From contig JAHKAM010000056.1 of the NCBI GenBank assembly GCA_018826515.1, positions 1 through 57,647 on the forward strand: DNA of 57,647 nucleotides, written 5' to 3'. Origin of the DNA: Alphaproteobacteria bacterium (GTDB lineage: Bacteria; Pseudomonadota; Alphaproteobacteria; Caulobacterales; Caulobacteraceae). Below the pieces are notes generated by a model, which was not told the origin of the DNA, searched no databases, and saw only the letters and a program-made list of their open reading frames with translations. A program made the translations under genes and the position numbers. Every line of letters begins with the position of its first letter. The stretch's first letter is position 1. Shown here in pieces: positions 29,156 through 38,174 of this stretch.

Positions 29156-29680
29156 TCACCGTCGCCGGGGTGGACGTCCGCCGTGCCGAAGCTTCTTCTG
29201 GGTCGATACCTTCTTCGGGGTCGATGACCGGGAGATTGGTTTAGGCCTTCCGGTCTCGGCGCGGCGCTTGAGGGCCTGAAGCGTGCCGAGCATCGGTTGC
29301 GGCAGCAGATTCGGAAAATGTTTCGGAAAGATACGCGGGACCAGCCCGCTCACTTCGGCGGTGAACAGGACGTGCGTCCCGGCGCCACGAGGGGTGAGCG
29401 CGTAGGACATGGCCAGGAAAACGAAACCCGGAAGGCCGAGCCGCCACGACAGACGTTCGGGCGAACGGCGGATCAGCAGGCGTCCGTTCAGGGTCCAGGG
29501 CAGTTCCTTGCCGTTGGGCCGCACGGCCGTCAGTCCGTAGGTGATCAGGTCCGGGGTCTTTGGATCCAGAACGATCCGGGTCGATCGGTTCCACTCCGGG
29601 TAGGAGGGGATGTCGGCGAGGATCCCCCAAACGCGTTCGGGGGCCGCCTCGACGACGATTTCGTGGGTGATGCGCTTCAC
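29156..29680 (-). CDS. SRPBCC (START-like) family protein
   Basis: A 174-aa protein from GTG 29680. The opening KRITHEIVVEAAPERVWGIL, then ADIPSYPEWNRSTRIV is the START/polyketide-cyclase-like fold signature, with a hydrophobic ligand cavity expected. The remainder (KELPWTLNGRLLIRRSPERL, then SWRLGLPGFVFLAMSYALTP) continues the beta-sheet fold. The C-terminal basic tail (SSTPKKVSTQKKLRHGGRPP) is low complexity. The ligand is unknown. It is divergent from the DUF326 protein across a 274-bp gap. Confidence 0.75.
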   Translation of the reverse strand: MKRITHEIVVEAAPERVWGILADIPSYPEWNRSTRIVLDPKTPDLITYGLTAVRPNGKELPWTLNGRLLIRRSPERLSWRLGLPGFVFLAMSYALTPRGAGTHVLFTAEVSGLVPRIFPKHFPNLLPQPMLGTLQALKRRAETGRPKPISRSSTPKKVSTQKKLRHGGRPPRRR

Positions 29681-29751
29681 GGGCAGGCTCTCTGTCGGGG
29701 GCGTCGGCCTTCCAGGAGGCCTGATCACGTTTACACTCCATGCCGCGCTAA

Positions 29752-29767
29752 GCGAAAACGTTTGCGC
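29752..29767. promoter_or_regulatory. LacI/PurR-like operator candidate
   Basis: GCGAAAACGTTTGCGC has the AAACGTTT core with flanking GCG/CGC and one mismatched pair, close to the PurR-type pattern ACGCAAACGTTTGCGT. It lies in the divergent gap between the SRPBCC and DUF326 genes. No LacI-family regulator is in the window. Confidence 0.3.
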
Positions 29768-29954
29768 AGGCTGCGTTGCGGCCCGTCGCAATAAATTGCC
29801 GGAAGGCGGCTGCATCGGCCGGCCCCATCAGACCCGCAAGCGCTGGGGACGAACATGTTTAGAGTCCGCAGGTCGGCCTCCTTTCCAATGCTTGGCGGAA
29901 CATCGCCCGGAACACCCCGTTGATCCGGGACGCAATCACGAAAGGAACAAAACC

Positions 29955-30368
29955 ATGCATATCGCGTCGATGATCGGCAGCCATCCCCACGTCCAGGGCG
30001 AGACCAACGAGGCGCTTATCCGAGCGATCGAGGAGGCCTACGCCTGCGCCGCGACCTGTCGCATCTGCGCGGACGCCTGTCTGGGCGAAAGCATGGTGTC
30101 CGACATGGTCCAGTGCATCCGGCTCGACCTGGATTGCGCCGACATATGCGCGGCGACCGGCGCCGTCGGTGCCCGCCGCACCGGCAGCAACGAAGCCGTG
30201 ATCAAATGGATGTTGAAGGTCTGCGCCGAAGCTTGCGCCGCCTGCGCCACCGAGTGCGAGAAGCACGCGGGCATGCACGAACACTGCCGGATCTGCGCCG
30301 AAGCCTGTCGCCGATGCGAGGACGCCTGTCGCAAGGCGGCCGATACGATCACGCCCTCCAGGGCGTGA
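29955..30368 (+). CDS. Cys-rich four-helix copper-binding protein (DUF326/Csp-like)
   Basis: A 137-aa soluble protein with no signal peptide and 16 cysteines in CxxxC/CxxC repeats along predicted helices: YACAATCRICADACLG, CIRLDLDCADICAATGA, VCAEACAACATECEKHAGMH and HCRICAEACRRCEDACRKAA. This is the pattern of four-helix-bundle copper-storage proteins; the lack of a leader points to the cytosolic Csp3 type, which binds many Cu(I) ions in the bundle core. AAAGGA precedes the start. It is 82 bp upstream of an NTF2-like exported protein. Confidence 0.88.
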   Translation: MHIASMIGSHPHVQGETNEALIRAIEEAYACAATCRICADACLGESMVSDMVQCIRLDLDCADICAATGAVGARRTGSNEAVIKWMLKVCAEACAACATECEKHAGMHEHCRICAEACRRCEDACRKAADTITPSRA

Positions 30369-30449
30369 TGGGCGTGAGCCGAGACTAGGGCTGACAACGA
30401 CCGGCGTCACCAGATAGGGTCAAGGTTCACACAACGATCTGGAGCCGCC

Positions 30450-30941
30450 ATGTCCCGAGCCCTCTTCGCCGCCGCCGCGACCGCCCTGCTGATGTCGGCG
30501 ACCCCTGTGTTCGCACTGCAAACAGTCGAGGCAGCCCAAGTCTTGGAGGTCGCGCCCGAAGCCGCGGAGGCCGCGAGCGTCGTGGACGCCTTTCACGCAG
30601 CGCTGGAGGCGGGCGACACCGCCTCGGCCCTGACTTTCATGGCCGAGGACGTGATGATCTTCGAGGAAGGTGGAGCCGAACGCTCCCGAGACGAATACGC
30701 GTCGCACCATCTGCAGGCCGACGCGTCCTATGCGGCGGCCTCTGAGTCCACGATGACGCGTCGCGCGGGATGGGTCGATGGCGACGTGGCCTGGATCACG
30801 AGCGAAGGGAGCACGACCGGCCAGGCGGGCAATAGCGCCACCACGCGACTGACGGTCGAGACCATGGTTCTGAAGCGCGGGCAGGAAGGCTGGCGTATCC
30901 AGCACATCCATTGGTCCTCGCGCGCCGCGCCGGCCGCGTAA
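30450..30941 (+). CDS. Exported NTF2-like/DUF4440 family protein
   Basis: A 163-aa protein with a signal peptide (ALFAAAATALLMSATPVFAL). The mature domain (VVDAFHAALEAGDTASALTF, then MAEDVMIFEEGGAERSRDEY and GEGW-like RGQEGWRIQHIHWSSR at the end) fits the SnoaL/DUF4440 fold that binds small ligands. The IQHIHWSS ending is common in members found in metal-resistance clusters. The ligand is unknown. A paralogue with the same C-terminal motif lies at 46342. Confidence 0.8.
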   Translation: MSRALFAAAATALLMSATPVFALQTVEAAQVLEVAPEAAEAASVVDAFHAALEAGDTASALTFMAEDVMIFEEGGAERSRDEYASHHLQADASYAAASESTMTRRAGWVDGDVAWITSEGSTTGQAGNSATTRLTVETMVLKRGQEGWRIQHIHWSSRAAPAA

Positions 30942-31187
30942 CAGGGGGGGCTTGGCTCAAGACCAAGCCCACGCCTGAGGGTCAAGGATCGCTCGACGGC
31001 TGACGCGGGGCGTCGCCCGGGCGAGACCTGCGCGATCATGGACGCGTCTCAGCCCCGCAGTCGGTCGAACGTCTGGAGGCGAACGTCGGGCTGGGCTCGG
31101 GCGACTGCGGCTTGATGGCCGCTCGCCTCGTCGCCGGGATCACGACGATGACCCGCTGCGCCGACCGGTCCGCTTTGCTCCGGACCT

Positions 31188-32006
31188 TCACCGGATCAGC
31201 GTCGCCTGCGAGGCTGGAAACAGAACCTCGTGCCGTTCGCAGACCGTGGCCCAGAGACCGGAGGCCGCCGGCAGTACGATCCCGAACTCGGTCTCCAGCG
31301 CCCGGGTGAACGCTTCTGCCGATTGTAGAAACGTCACTTCAGGCGTTTCCGAGCGAAGGCTGCAAAGCACGCGCCCCAGGAGAACGCTCACGCCATGGGC
31401 CGTGTGCCGTTGGCAGACGAGATTTTGCACATAGGGAGAGTTGGCCGCCATCTGCAAACGCGCCGAGTCGTTCGCGATGATCTGCGGGTCGGCGGGCGCG
31501 ACCGAGAAGGTGAAACTTCGAACGCTGCTCGAGGGATGGTTGATGAAGCGCCAGACACCCTGGCCCAGCGCCTCAAGCCCAAATTGCCTCTCGCCCTGCC
31601 GGTGGATGCCCTCCCGGATGGGAATCGGGCCGAGGAGGCCGTCACCGAACCCCACATCCAGCAGGTAAGGTTGTCCGATATCCACCACGAGCGCGAGGTG
31701 AGAGAGCTGTACGGACGCGGCGCCCTGTTCAATCGACGCATGAACCAGGGTCACATCGAAGCCCAACGCCGTGAGCGCCGCGCCGAACAGGCCGTTCATC
31801 TCGTAACACCAGCCGCCCCGGCGGTCCGTGACCAGCTTGCGAAAGGCGAGGTCGGGGTCGGTCGGGACGAACCGCCCCAGCTGGATATCGAGGTTTTCGT
31901 AGGGGATCGTCCGCAGATGACGCTGATGCAGGATCCTCAATGTCGGAAGATCGATGCGGGGATCTTCGGTGAATCCGATCCGATCCAGGTAGGCGCAAAC
32001 ATCCAT
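31188..32006 (-). CDS. nat: Arylamine N-acetyltransferase
   Basis: A 272-aa acetyl-CoA-dependent enzyme. The Cys-His-Asp catalytic triad is intact: Cys67 in RRGGWCYEMN, His103 in VQLSHLALVV and Asp117 in YLLDVGFGD. The N-terminal LHQRHLRTIPYENLDIQLGR matches the family. I used ATG 32006 because the extension upstream is Arg/Ser-rich and overlaps the acyltransferase end. It follows the acyltransferase gene by 19 bp on the same strand and is probably cotranscribed. It would detoxify arylamines or hydrazines. Confidence 0.92.
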   Translation of the reverse strand: MDVCAYLDRIGFTEDPRIDLPTLRILHQRHLRTIPYENLDIQLGRFVPTDPDLAFRKLVTDRRGGWCYEMNGLFGAALTALGFDVTLVHASIEQGAASVQLSHLALVVDIGQPYLLDVGFGDGLLGPIPIREGIHRQGERQFGLEALGQGVWRFINHPSSSVRSFTFSVAPADPQIIANDSARLQMAANSPYVQNLVCQRHTAHGVSVLLGRVLCSLRSETPEVTFLQSAEAFTRALETEFGIVLPAASGLWATVCERHEVLFPASQATLIR

Positions 32007-32025
32007 GTCGGATCCCGTGGCCTCC

Positions 32026-33171
32026 CTATGATCCTGGGTCGTCACTCGGCGATCGCGACGACTTTCTTTTGTCGCGGCGCTCGAAGGCCGAGCGGATCCA
32101 TGACCGACCAGGCTTCTCCACCAGGAGATGCAGGGCAACCGAGGTAAGGGCGGTGACGATGAACAGACCGGCCAGTTCGACAGGCGACATGATGAACCCG
32201 CTGTCGATCCCCCTGAGCTCGGCCGCCAAGCCCTTGTAAGCGACGACGATGGGCATATGGACCAGATACAGGGCGAACGAGACCTCGCCCGCGAAGACGA
32301 GCGGGGGCGACGCCAGAACGCCCTCGCATTCGGTCTTGGCCAGCATGGACCAGCAGAACACCACGGGCGCGGTCAAGGCCACGACGAGACGGTCATCCAG
32401 CGAGAACTGCATGCCCACAAGCAGCAGGGCGGTCGTTCCCACGGCGGCCGCGATCGCGACCGGGCGACGCCACGACAAGCCACGACCCAGGCCGTAGAGC
32501 GCCATGCCGATCAGGAAGGCCGGCGCGATCCGGAGAATCCCCATGTCGTCCTCGGCGCGCGGCAGGACCTTCCCGAAAAAGACACCGTAGGCGGCGTCGA
32601 TGGCGATATAGCCGACCACGCCCAGGGCGAGCAGGATCCAGGGGCGAGCGCGCAGCTTGAGGGCGAGGAAGGCGTAGGCGGGGAACAGCAGATAAGCGAA
32701 CCACTCGGCGGAAAGGGACCAGGACGGCCCGCTCCAGTTGTAGCCGGTCTCGCTGGGGAACCACGCCTGGACGAGAAACAGGGTCTTGAAAAGTCCGTCC
32801 AGCGTATAGGTCGCGGCGTTGAACTGTACTCCGACCGCCGTCGCGCCAGCCACCATTAACACCGCCCCGGCCAAGACGGCGAGATGCAGCGGATAGAGGC
32901 GCGCCAGTCGCGCGACGATGAAACGCCGGTAGCTGAAGGTCCCCGCCGCGAAAGACGGTCCATAGACGTGGGCGAGGATGAACCCTGACAGCATGAAGAA
33001 GGCATCGACCGCCAGTCTGCTGCGCTCGATGATGGGGCTGTAACCGAGCGCCGGATCCCACTGGAGCTGGTAATGAAACAGCACCACCCCGAGCGCCAGG
33101 AAGGCACGAAGGCTGGTGAGGGCCCTCAGATCAGAGGGATAGCCCTCGCTCACCGGCGAAATCGACGTCAT
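32026..33171 (-). CDS. Acyltransferase 3 family membrane protein
   Basis: A 381-aa multi-pass protein (about 10 TM) of the acyltransferase-3 family. The opening LRALTSLRAFLALGVVLFHY carries the conserved His, followed by RSRLAVDAFFMLSGFILAHV, the RFIVARLARLYPLHLAVL motif and GPSWSLSAEWFAYLLFPAYA. The start ATG at 33171 lies inside a 59-bp nested dyad; an ATG four codons upstream is also possible. A basic C-terminal tail follows the last helix. It is likely in an operon with nat; the acyl acceptor is unknown. Confidence 0.86.
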   Translation of the reverse strand: MTSISPVSEGYPSDLRALTSLRAFLALGVVLFHYQLQWDPALGYSPIIERSRLAVDAFFMLSGFILAHVYGPSFAAGTFSYRRFIVARLARLYPLHLAVLAGAVLMVAGATAVGVQFNAATYTLDGLFKTLFLVQAWFPSETGYNWSGPSWSLSAEWFAYLLFPAYAFLALKLRARPWILLALGVVGYIAIDAAYGVFFGKVLPRAEDDMGILRIAPAFLIGMALYGLGRGLSWRRPVAIAAAVGTTALLLVGMQFSLDDRLVVALTAPVVFCWSMLAKTECEGVLASPPLVFAGEVSFALYLVHMPIVVAYKGLAAELRGIDSGFIMSPVELAGLFIVTALTSVALHLLVEKPGRSWIRSAFERRDKRKSSRSPSDDPGS

Positions 33172-33227
33172 GCGCAACCCCAATCGAGGACGTTTCGAAA
33201 CGTCCAGCCCAATTGGGGTTACGCATG
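33169..33227. repeat. Nested dyad spanning the acyltransferase start codon
   Basis: Outer arms of 16 bp (33169-33184 and 33212-33227, one mismatch) begin with CATGCG and end AACCCCAAT. Inside is a perfect 18-bp palindrome GGACGTTTCGAAACGTCC (33188-33205). A CCCAATTGGG palindrome overlaps the right arm. It covers the acyltransferase start codon and its presumed ribosome site, and ends 9 bp from the DUF305 stop. Confidence 0.85.
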
Positions 33228-33235
33228 GCTGGGGA

Positions 33236-33685
33236 TTATCCCTCGCCGGCGGGCTCCGTGCCTGCCGGGGAGGCCAGCCAGGCGTCGATCACCGCGATCT
33301 CGCGCTCCTGCTCGGTGATGATCTGCTGAGCCAGTTCCTTCGCCTGAGCGTCCTCGCCTTGCGCCAACTGGACCTGCGCCATGGCGATCGCCGTCTGATG
33401 GTGGCCGCGCATCTGCTTCATGAAATCGATGTCGGCATTGCCCTCATAGGCGGGCATCTTCTCCATCTGGCCCATCATCGCGGCCTTGTAACCGCGCGTC
33501 GCTTCGCTGTCGCCGGCGGCAGGGGCCATCATGCCCATCTTGTCCATCTCACCCATCTTGCCGTCCGCCATCATGGCGTCGCCTGCGGGCATGGCGCTCG
33601 CGGTCTCGTCGGCGGCGGGTTCTGCCTGTGGCGAGCAGGCGGCCGCCAGGACGCAGGCGGCGGCGATGAGGGTCAGGCGTTTCAT
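33236..33685 (-). CDS. DUF305 lipoprotein, Met-rich
   Basis: A 149-aa protein with a signal peptide and lipobox LAAAC (Cys17). The Met-rich segment AGDAMMADGKMGEMDKMGMM and a DUF305 domain with DIDFMKQMRGHHQTAIAMAQ (His95-His96) follow, ending LAQQIITEQEREIAVIDAWL. DUF305 proteins are ferritin-like helical bundles linked to copper/silver handling; the Met and His residues suggest Cu(I) binding in the periplasm. It is divergent from the AraC-type gene (89-bp gap). Confidence 0.85.
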   Translation of the reverse strand: MKRLTLIAAACVLAAACSPQAEPAADETASAMPAGDAMMADGKMGEMDKMGMMAPAAGDSEATRGYKAAMMGQMEKMPAYEGNADIDFMKQMRGHHQTAIAMAQVQLAQGEDAQAKELAQQIITEQEREIAVIDAWLASPAGTEPAGEG

Positions 33686-33774
33686 GACTGTGATCCTTGT
33701 GCGTTATGCTGCGAACAGCGATCCAGCTTGTCGTTGGTTCCGGCTCCAGAACCGGTCGGACGAATTCGAAGATC

Positions 33775-34515
33775 ATGTCCACGTCGTCATCCAACAGGCA
33801 TTTCATCATGGGCGACGGCTGGGCCGCCTATTCGGGTCCCTACGCCGACCACGAGAGCCACGCCCATGTCGCGATCCAGCTGATCGTAGCGCGAACCGGC
33901 ATCGTCAGCGTGATCCTGGACGATCAGGTCACGCTGGCGGGCAGGGTGCTGATCCTCGGCCCGCGTGTGCGCCATCGGATGGTGGACGACGGCGGTGCGG
34001 CCCTGCTGCTTTACCTCGAGACGCACACGGCGCTGGCCTCGCGTCTCCTGACGCTGATCGCACCGGCGGACGCAGCGGTCGCCCCGCAGCGGGTCACGGA
34101 GCTCTTGAGGCTCCAAGCGCCGCCGGCGTGCGTGATCGCCGGTTTGGCGGCCGGGCTCGGGGTCGCTGAGAGGAGGCTGGATCCAAGACTTGAACACGCG
34201 CTTTTGTCGGCGTCCAGGGATCCGGCGCCCGGGGCGATCGGTCGGGCGGCGAGGACGGTCGGCCTGTCGCCCGCGCGTCTCAGGGTTCTGGCCCAGGCGC
34301 AGATGCAGGCCCCGCTGTCTCAGTGGCTGCTGTGGCGAAAGCTGCAAAGGGCCGGGCGCGAGATGGCGGCGGGCGCGGGGCTGGCGGAGGCGGCAGTGGC
34401 CGGCGGCTTCGCGGATCAGGCGCATCTGAACCGCATCACGAAACGCATGTTCGGCGTGACGCCCTTGCAGGCGTCAAGCGCCATGCGGTCTGAGAGCAAT
34501 CGGTTCGTTCAATAG
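33775..34515 (+). CDS. AraC-family transcriptional regulator
   Basis: A 246-aa regulator. The N-terminal cupin-like part (GPYADHESHAHVAIQLIVAR, then VTLAGRVLILGPRVRHRMVD) should bind an effector; the C-terminal helix-turn-helix pair is seen in GAIGRAARTVGLSPARLRVL, then LLWRKLQRAGREMAAGAGLA, AVAGGFADQAHLNRITKRMF and GVTPLQ. Start ATG 33775 follows the in-frame extension that I reject. It is divergent from the DUF305 gene and 47 bp before the desaturase-type gene, which it may control. Confidence 0.86.
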   Translation: MSTSSSNRHFIMGDGWAAYSGPYADHESHAHVAIQLIVARTGIVSVILDDQVTLAGRVLILGPRVRHRMVDDGGAALLLYLETHTALASRLLTLIAPADAAVAPQRVTELLRLQAPPACVIAGLAAGLGVAERRLDPRLEHALLSASRDPAPGAIGRAARTVGLSPARLRVLAQAQMQAPLSQWLLWRKLQRAGREMAAGAGLAEAAVAGGFADQAHLNRITKRMFGVTPLQASSAMRSESNRFVQ

Positions 34516-34562
34516 GCCGCGACCAAACCGCATCATTGTGGGGTCCCATAGGAGCCCACCCG

Positions 34563-35414
34563 ATGCCTCAGATCCGGTCCGTCATCCGTCTCGCCTATGC
34601 GCCCCTGTTTTTCTTGAGCCTTCTATGGGCCGCCGTGACCTTGGCCGACCAGGGCGCGCCGCTGTGGGCCCTGCCGATCTTGCTCGGCTTGGCTCTGGCC
34701 GTGTCCTTCATGGCCGAGCGTCTCGTGCCCTACGAGAGGGCCTGGAACTGCTCTCACGGCGACAACGGGCGCGATCTGATGCACGCGGTGGTCAATGAGG
34801 CGTCGATCGCCCTGTCGGTGGTGGCCCTGCCGCTTGTGTCCGGCCTGGTCCCGAACTTTGGCTTCTGGCCGTCCGACTGGCCGCTGGTGGGACAGCTGGC
34901 GCTCGCCATCCTGGTGGCGGACCTGGGCATCACCGTGGCGCACTATGCCAGCCACCGCATCCCGGCCCTGTGGCGGTTGCACACCGTGCATCATTCCGTC
35001 GAGCGGATGTACGGGTTCAACGGCCTGCTGAAGCATCCTCTTCACCAGACGATCGAACTGGCCGCCGGTGTCGCGCCTCTCGTATTGATGGGCATGCCTC
35101 AGGACGTCGCCTGGTTGGTGGCCTTCGCCGTGGCGATCCAGCTGATCCTCCAGCATTCCAACGTCGATATGAAGATCGGGCCTCTGGTCTACATCTGGGC
35201 GGTGGCCCCGGCCCACCGGCATCATCATCTGGCGTCCCAGACCGACGGCGACGTTAATTTCGGGCTGTTCACCAGCCTGTGGGATCATCTGCTCGGCACG
35301 TTCCGGTCTGGCCCCGACACGCCGAGACCGGGCGAGATCGGCGTGTCCGGCCGCCCCGACTATCCCCGGGGCTATCTGCATCAGCTCATCGAGCCGTTTC
35401 GCCGGCAGGTCTGA
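34563..35414 (+). CDS. Sterol desaturase/fatty-acid hydroxylase family protein
   Basis: A 283-aa membrane di-iron protein. The three His clusters are visible: HYASHRIP, HTVHHSVERMYGFNGLLKHP (with the following LHQ) and HRHHHLASQTDGDVNFGL. AGGAG at 34549-34553 supports ATG 34563 over the longer frame at 34536. It has about five hydrophobic segments. The substrate is unknown, perhaps a carotenoid or hopanoid-like lipid; the family also includes fatty-acid hydroxylases. Its link to metals is not obvious. Confidence 0.88.
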   Translation: MPQIRSVIRLAYAPLFFLSLLWAAVTLADQGAPLWALPILLGLALAVSFMAERLVPYERAWNCSHGDNGRDLMHAVVNEASIALSVVALPLVSGLVPNFGFWPSDWPLVGQLALAILVADLGITVAHYASHRIPALWRLHTVHHSVERMYGFNGLLKHPLHQTIELAAGVAPLVLMGMPQDVAWLVAFAVAIQLILQHSNVDMKIGPLVYIWAVAPAHRHHHLASQTDGDVNFGLFTSLWDHLLGTFRSGPDTPRPGEIGVSGRPDYPRGYLHQLIEPFRRQV

Positions 35415-35431
35415 CCGAGCGGCCTCTCGCG

Positions 35432-35707
35432 TTACCGAGACGCGCGGCCGAGAAGCACGATCAGTTCGCTCGCCTTGGCCCTGCGGTCCGCCAGATCGTC
35501 GCCGGTCATCGCGCCCATGACGCAGTGGTCGAGGTGATCCTTGAGCACCTCGCTCTCCACCCGCGCCAGGGCGGCGCGCACCGCCTGAATCTGAGCCAGG
35601 ACATCGACGCAATAGCGGTCATCCTCGACCATCCGGACGATGCCGCGCACCTGTCCTTCGATGCGGTTTAGGCGATTGAGGACCTTGGGCTTGTTTTCAA
35701 TCTGCAT
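35432..35707 (-). CDS. csoR: CsoR-family copper-sensing repressor
   Basis: A 91-aa all-helical DUF156 repressor. The Cu(I) ligands Cys33 ([10 protein letters not shown]), His58 and Cys62 ([10 protein letters not shown]) have exactly the CsoR spacing (25 and 4). The N-terminal helix ([20 protein letters not shown]) is typical of the family. It is divergent from the copper P-type ATPase gene with two operator-like dyads between them. In the absence of copper it should repress both; Cu(I) binding releases it. Confidence 0.93.
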   Translation of the reverse strand: MQIENKPKVLNRLNRIEGQVRGIVRMVEDDRYCVDVLAQIQAVRAALARVESEVLKDHLDHCVMGAMTGDDLADRRAKASELIVLLGRASR

Positions 35708-35731
35708 GGATCGACTCCGGTTGGCACCGGT

Positions 35732-35748
35732 TATACCCCAGGCAGGTA
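35732..35748. promoter_or_regulatory. CsoR operator candidate 1 (imperfect)
   Basis: TATACCCCAGGCAGGTA resembles the TATACCC...GGGTATA pattern of the adjacent site with a weaker right half. It lies 24 bp from the csoR start and could serve the csoR promoter. Confidence 0.5.
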
Positions 35749-35756
35749 CCTTGCGC

Positions 35757-35775
35757 TATACCCCGCATGGGTATA
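35757..35775. promoter_or_regulatory. CsoR operator candidate 2 overlapping the copper ATPase promoter
   Basis: TATACCC-CGCAT-GGGTATA has perfect 7-bp arms. TTGCGC (35751-35756) and TATAAG (35772-35777) are possible -35 and -10 elements with a 15-bp spacer, so a bound repressor would block the promoter of the ATPase gene. Confidence 0.75.
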
Positions 35776-35807
35776 AGTCGCGGGCTTGCCGACAGGGAGA
35801 CCCCGCC

Positions 35808-38174
35808 ATGTCCAGTCCACACGCCCCAAACGCCGAAGCCGACCCCAAGCCTGACGGCTGTGCGCACGGTCCCACGGATAAAGCCGGCGCGAAGGCGATC
35901 GATCCGGTCTGCGGCATGGCCGTCGATCCGGCGACGGCGGCGCACAGGGCCAGCCACGCAGACACGGACTATGTCTTCTGCTCCGGCGGGTGCCGGACGA
36001 AATTCGTCGCAGATCCGGACAGATATCTGGGCGACAGGCCCGAACCCGCGCCCGTGATCCCCGGCGCCATCTACACCTGCCCGATGCACCCGGAGGTGCG
36101 CCAGGAAGGGCCGGGGTCCTGTCCCATCTGCGGCATGGCCCTGGAGCCCGAAACCGTGACGGCGGAGGCCCCGGTCAACCACGAACTGATCGATTTCACC
36201 CGTCGCTTCTGGGTCGGCCTCGGGCTGACCCTGCCGGTGTTCGCCCTGGAGATGGGCGGCCACCTGACCGGCCTGGCGATACGGATTCCCGGGCAGACCT
36301 CCAACTGGATCCAGTTCGCCCTGGCCACGCCCGTGGTGCTGTGGGCGGGCGCGCCCTTCTTCCAGCGCGGCTGGACGTCCTTGCGGACCCGCAGGCTCAA
36401 CATGTTCACCCTCATATCCATCGGGGTCGGCGCGGCCTGGATCTACAGCGTGATCGCCGTCCTGGCACCACACCTTTTCCCGGCGGCGGTGCGCCGGATA
36501 GACGGCAGCGCGCCGGTCTATTTTGAGGCGGCGGCGGTCATCACCGTTCTCGTGCTGGTCGGCCAGATCCTGGAATTGCGCGCGCGCGAACAGACCTCCG
36601 GCGCCATCCGGGCCTTGCTGGATCTGTCGCCCAAGACCGCGCGGCGGGTGAAGGACGACGGAACGGATGAGGACGTCACGCTCGACCGCGTCGTGGTCGG
36701 GGACCGCCTGCGCGTCCGGCCCGGCGAACAGGTGCCGGTGGACGGCGAGATCCTCGACGGACGCGTGTCGATCGACGAATCCATGGTGACCGGCGAATCC
36801 ATGCCCGTGACCAAGGAGCCGGGGGCGAACGTGGTCGGCGGATCGCTGAACCGGACCGGCTCGTTCGTGATGCGGGCCGACAAGGTCGGGGCCGACACCC
36901 TCTTGTCGCGCATCGTCCAGATGGTCGCCCAGGCCCAGCGCAGCCGCGCGCCGATCCAGCGCCTGGCTGATACAGTTTCGGGCTGGTTTGTGCCGGCGGT
37001 GATCGCGATCGCCCTGGTCGCGGCGCTGGTCTGGGGTCTGGTCGGGCCGGAGCCGCGCCTCTCGTATGCCCTGGTCGCCGCGGTGTCGGTGCTGATCATC
37101 GCCTGTCCCTGCGCGCTCGGTCTTGCGACGCCGATCTCGATCATGGTGGGAGTCGGACGCGGGGCCCGCGCGGGTGTGCTGATACGCAACGCCGAGGCTC
37201 TGGAGCGGTTCGAGAAGGTCGACACCCTGGTGCTCGACAAGACCGGGACCCTTACCGAGGGGCGACCGTCGGTCACCGCCCTTCGGCCGGCGTCGGGGTT
37301 CGACGAGGTCGAGCTGTTGCGCCTCTCCGCCAGCCTGGAGCGAGGCAGCGAACATCCGCTGGCGGACGCCATCGTGTCGGCGGCCGTGGAGCGGGGTCTG
37401 ACGCTGTCCGAGGCGACCGGGTTCGACAGTCCGGTCGGGCGCGGCGTCTCGGGCGTGGTCGATGGCAAGCGGGTCGCGTTGGGTAACACGCGTTTCCTGA
37501 CTGAGCTCGGCGTGGATGTCTCGGCGCTTGAAGCGGAGGCCGACGGGCTCAGGGGCGACGGTGCCACTGCCATCTTCGCGGCGGTGGACGGCGAGGCCGC
37601 CGGCGTGCTCGGCATCGCCGATCCGATCAAGGCGACCACGGCCGACGCCATTACGGCGCTGAAGGCCGCCGGTCTGCGGCTGGTCATGATGACCGGCGAC
37701 AACCGGACCACCGCCGAAGCCGTCGCCCGTCGGCTGGGCATCGACGAGGTCCAGGCCGAGGTCCTGCCCCAGGACAAGGCCTCCGTGGTCAAACGGCTTC
37801 GCGCCGAGGGCCGGGTCGTCGCCATGGCGGGGGACGGGGTCAATGACGCGCCCGCCCTGGCCGCCGCCGACGTCGGCGTGGCCATGGGCGCGGGCTCGGA
37901 TGTGGCGATCGAGAGCGCGGGCGTCACCCTGCTGGGCGGCGATCTGCAAGGGATCGTTCGCGCGCGTCACCTGTCGAAGGCGGTGATGAGCAACATCCGC
38001 CAGAATCTGGTGTTCGCCTTCGGCTATAACGCGCTGGGCATCCCCGTCGCGGCGGGACTGTTCTATCCGGTGTTCGGCTGGTTGCTGTCGCCGGCACTGG
38101 CGGCGCTGGCGATGGCCCTGTCGTCGGTCAGCGTGATCGCCAATGCGTTGCGGCTTCGGGCCGTCAGACTCTGA
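35808..38174 (+). CDS. copA: Copper-translocating P-type ATPase
   Basis: A 788-aa P1B-type ATPase. The N-terminus has a YHS/TRASH-like metal domain ([20 protein letters not shown], then [12 protein letters not shown], about 32-67) and a heavy-metal-binding domain ([20 protein letters not shown], about 89-108) instead of CxxC ferredoxin-like modules. The membrane CPC is Cys433-Pro-Cys435 ([19 protein letters not shown]), the phosphorylation site is DKTGT (Asp477), and [10 protein letters not shown] gives the HP motif. Start ATG 35808 has GGGAG. CsoR and its operators are just upstream. It should export Cu(I) from the cytosol. Confidence 0.95.
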   Translation: MSSPHAPNAEADPKPDGCAHGPTDKAGAKAIDPVCGMAVDPATAAHRASHADTDYVFCSGGCRTKFVADPDRYLGDRPEPAPVIPGAIYTCPMHPEVRQEGPGSCPICGMALEPETVTAEAPVNHELIDFTRRFWVGLGLTLPVFALEMGGHLTGLAIRIPGQTSNWIQFALATPVVLWAGAPFFQRGWTSLRTRRLNMFTLISIGVGAAWIYSVIAVLAPHLFPAAVRRIDGSAPVYFEAAAVITVLVLVGQILELRAREQTSGAIRALLDLSPKTARRVKDDGTDEDVTLDRVVVGDRLRVRPGEQVPVDGEILDGRVSIDESMVTGESMPVTKEPGANVVGGSLNRTGSFVMRADKVGADTLLSRIVQMVAQAQRSRAPIQRLADTVSGWFVPAVIAIALVAALVWGLVGPEPRLSYALVAAVSVLIIACPCALGLATPISIMVGVGRGARAGVLIRNAEALERFEKVDTLVLDKTGTLTEGRPSVTALRPASGFDEVELLRLSASLERGSEHPLADAIVSAAVERGLTLSEATGFDSPVGRGVSGVVDGKRVALGNTRFLTELGVDVSALEAEADGLRGDGATAIFAAVDGEAAGVLGIADPIKATTADAITALKAAGLRLVMMTGDNRTTAEAVARRLGIDEVQAEVLPQDKASVVKRLRAEGRVVAMAGDGVNDAPALAAADVGVAMGAGSDVAIESAGVTLLGGDLQGIVRARHLSKAVMSNIRQNLVFAFGYNALGIPVAAGLFYPVFGWLLSPALAALAMALSSVSVIANALRLRAVRL

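Noticed and set aside
35697..37970. 757-codon minus-strand ORF antisense to the copper ATPase
   Set aside because: Composition-driven, no motif; the ATPase frame has all catalytic motifs.
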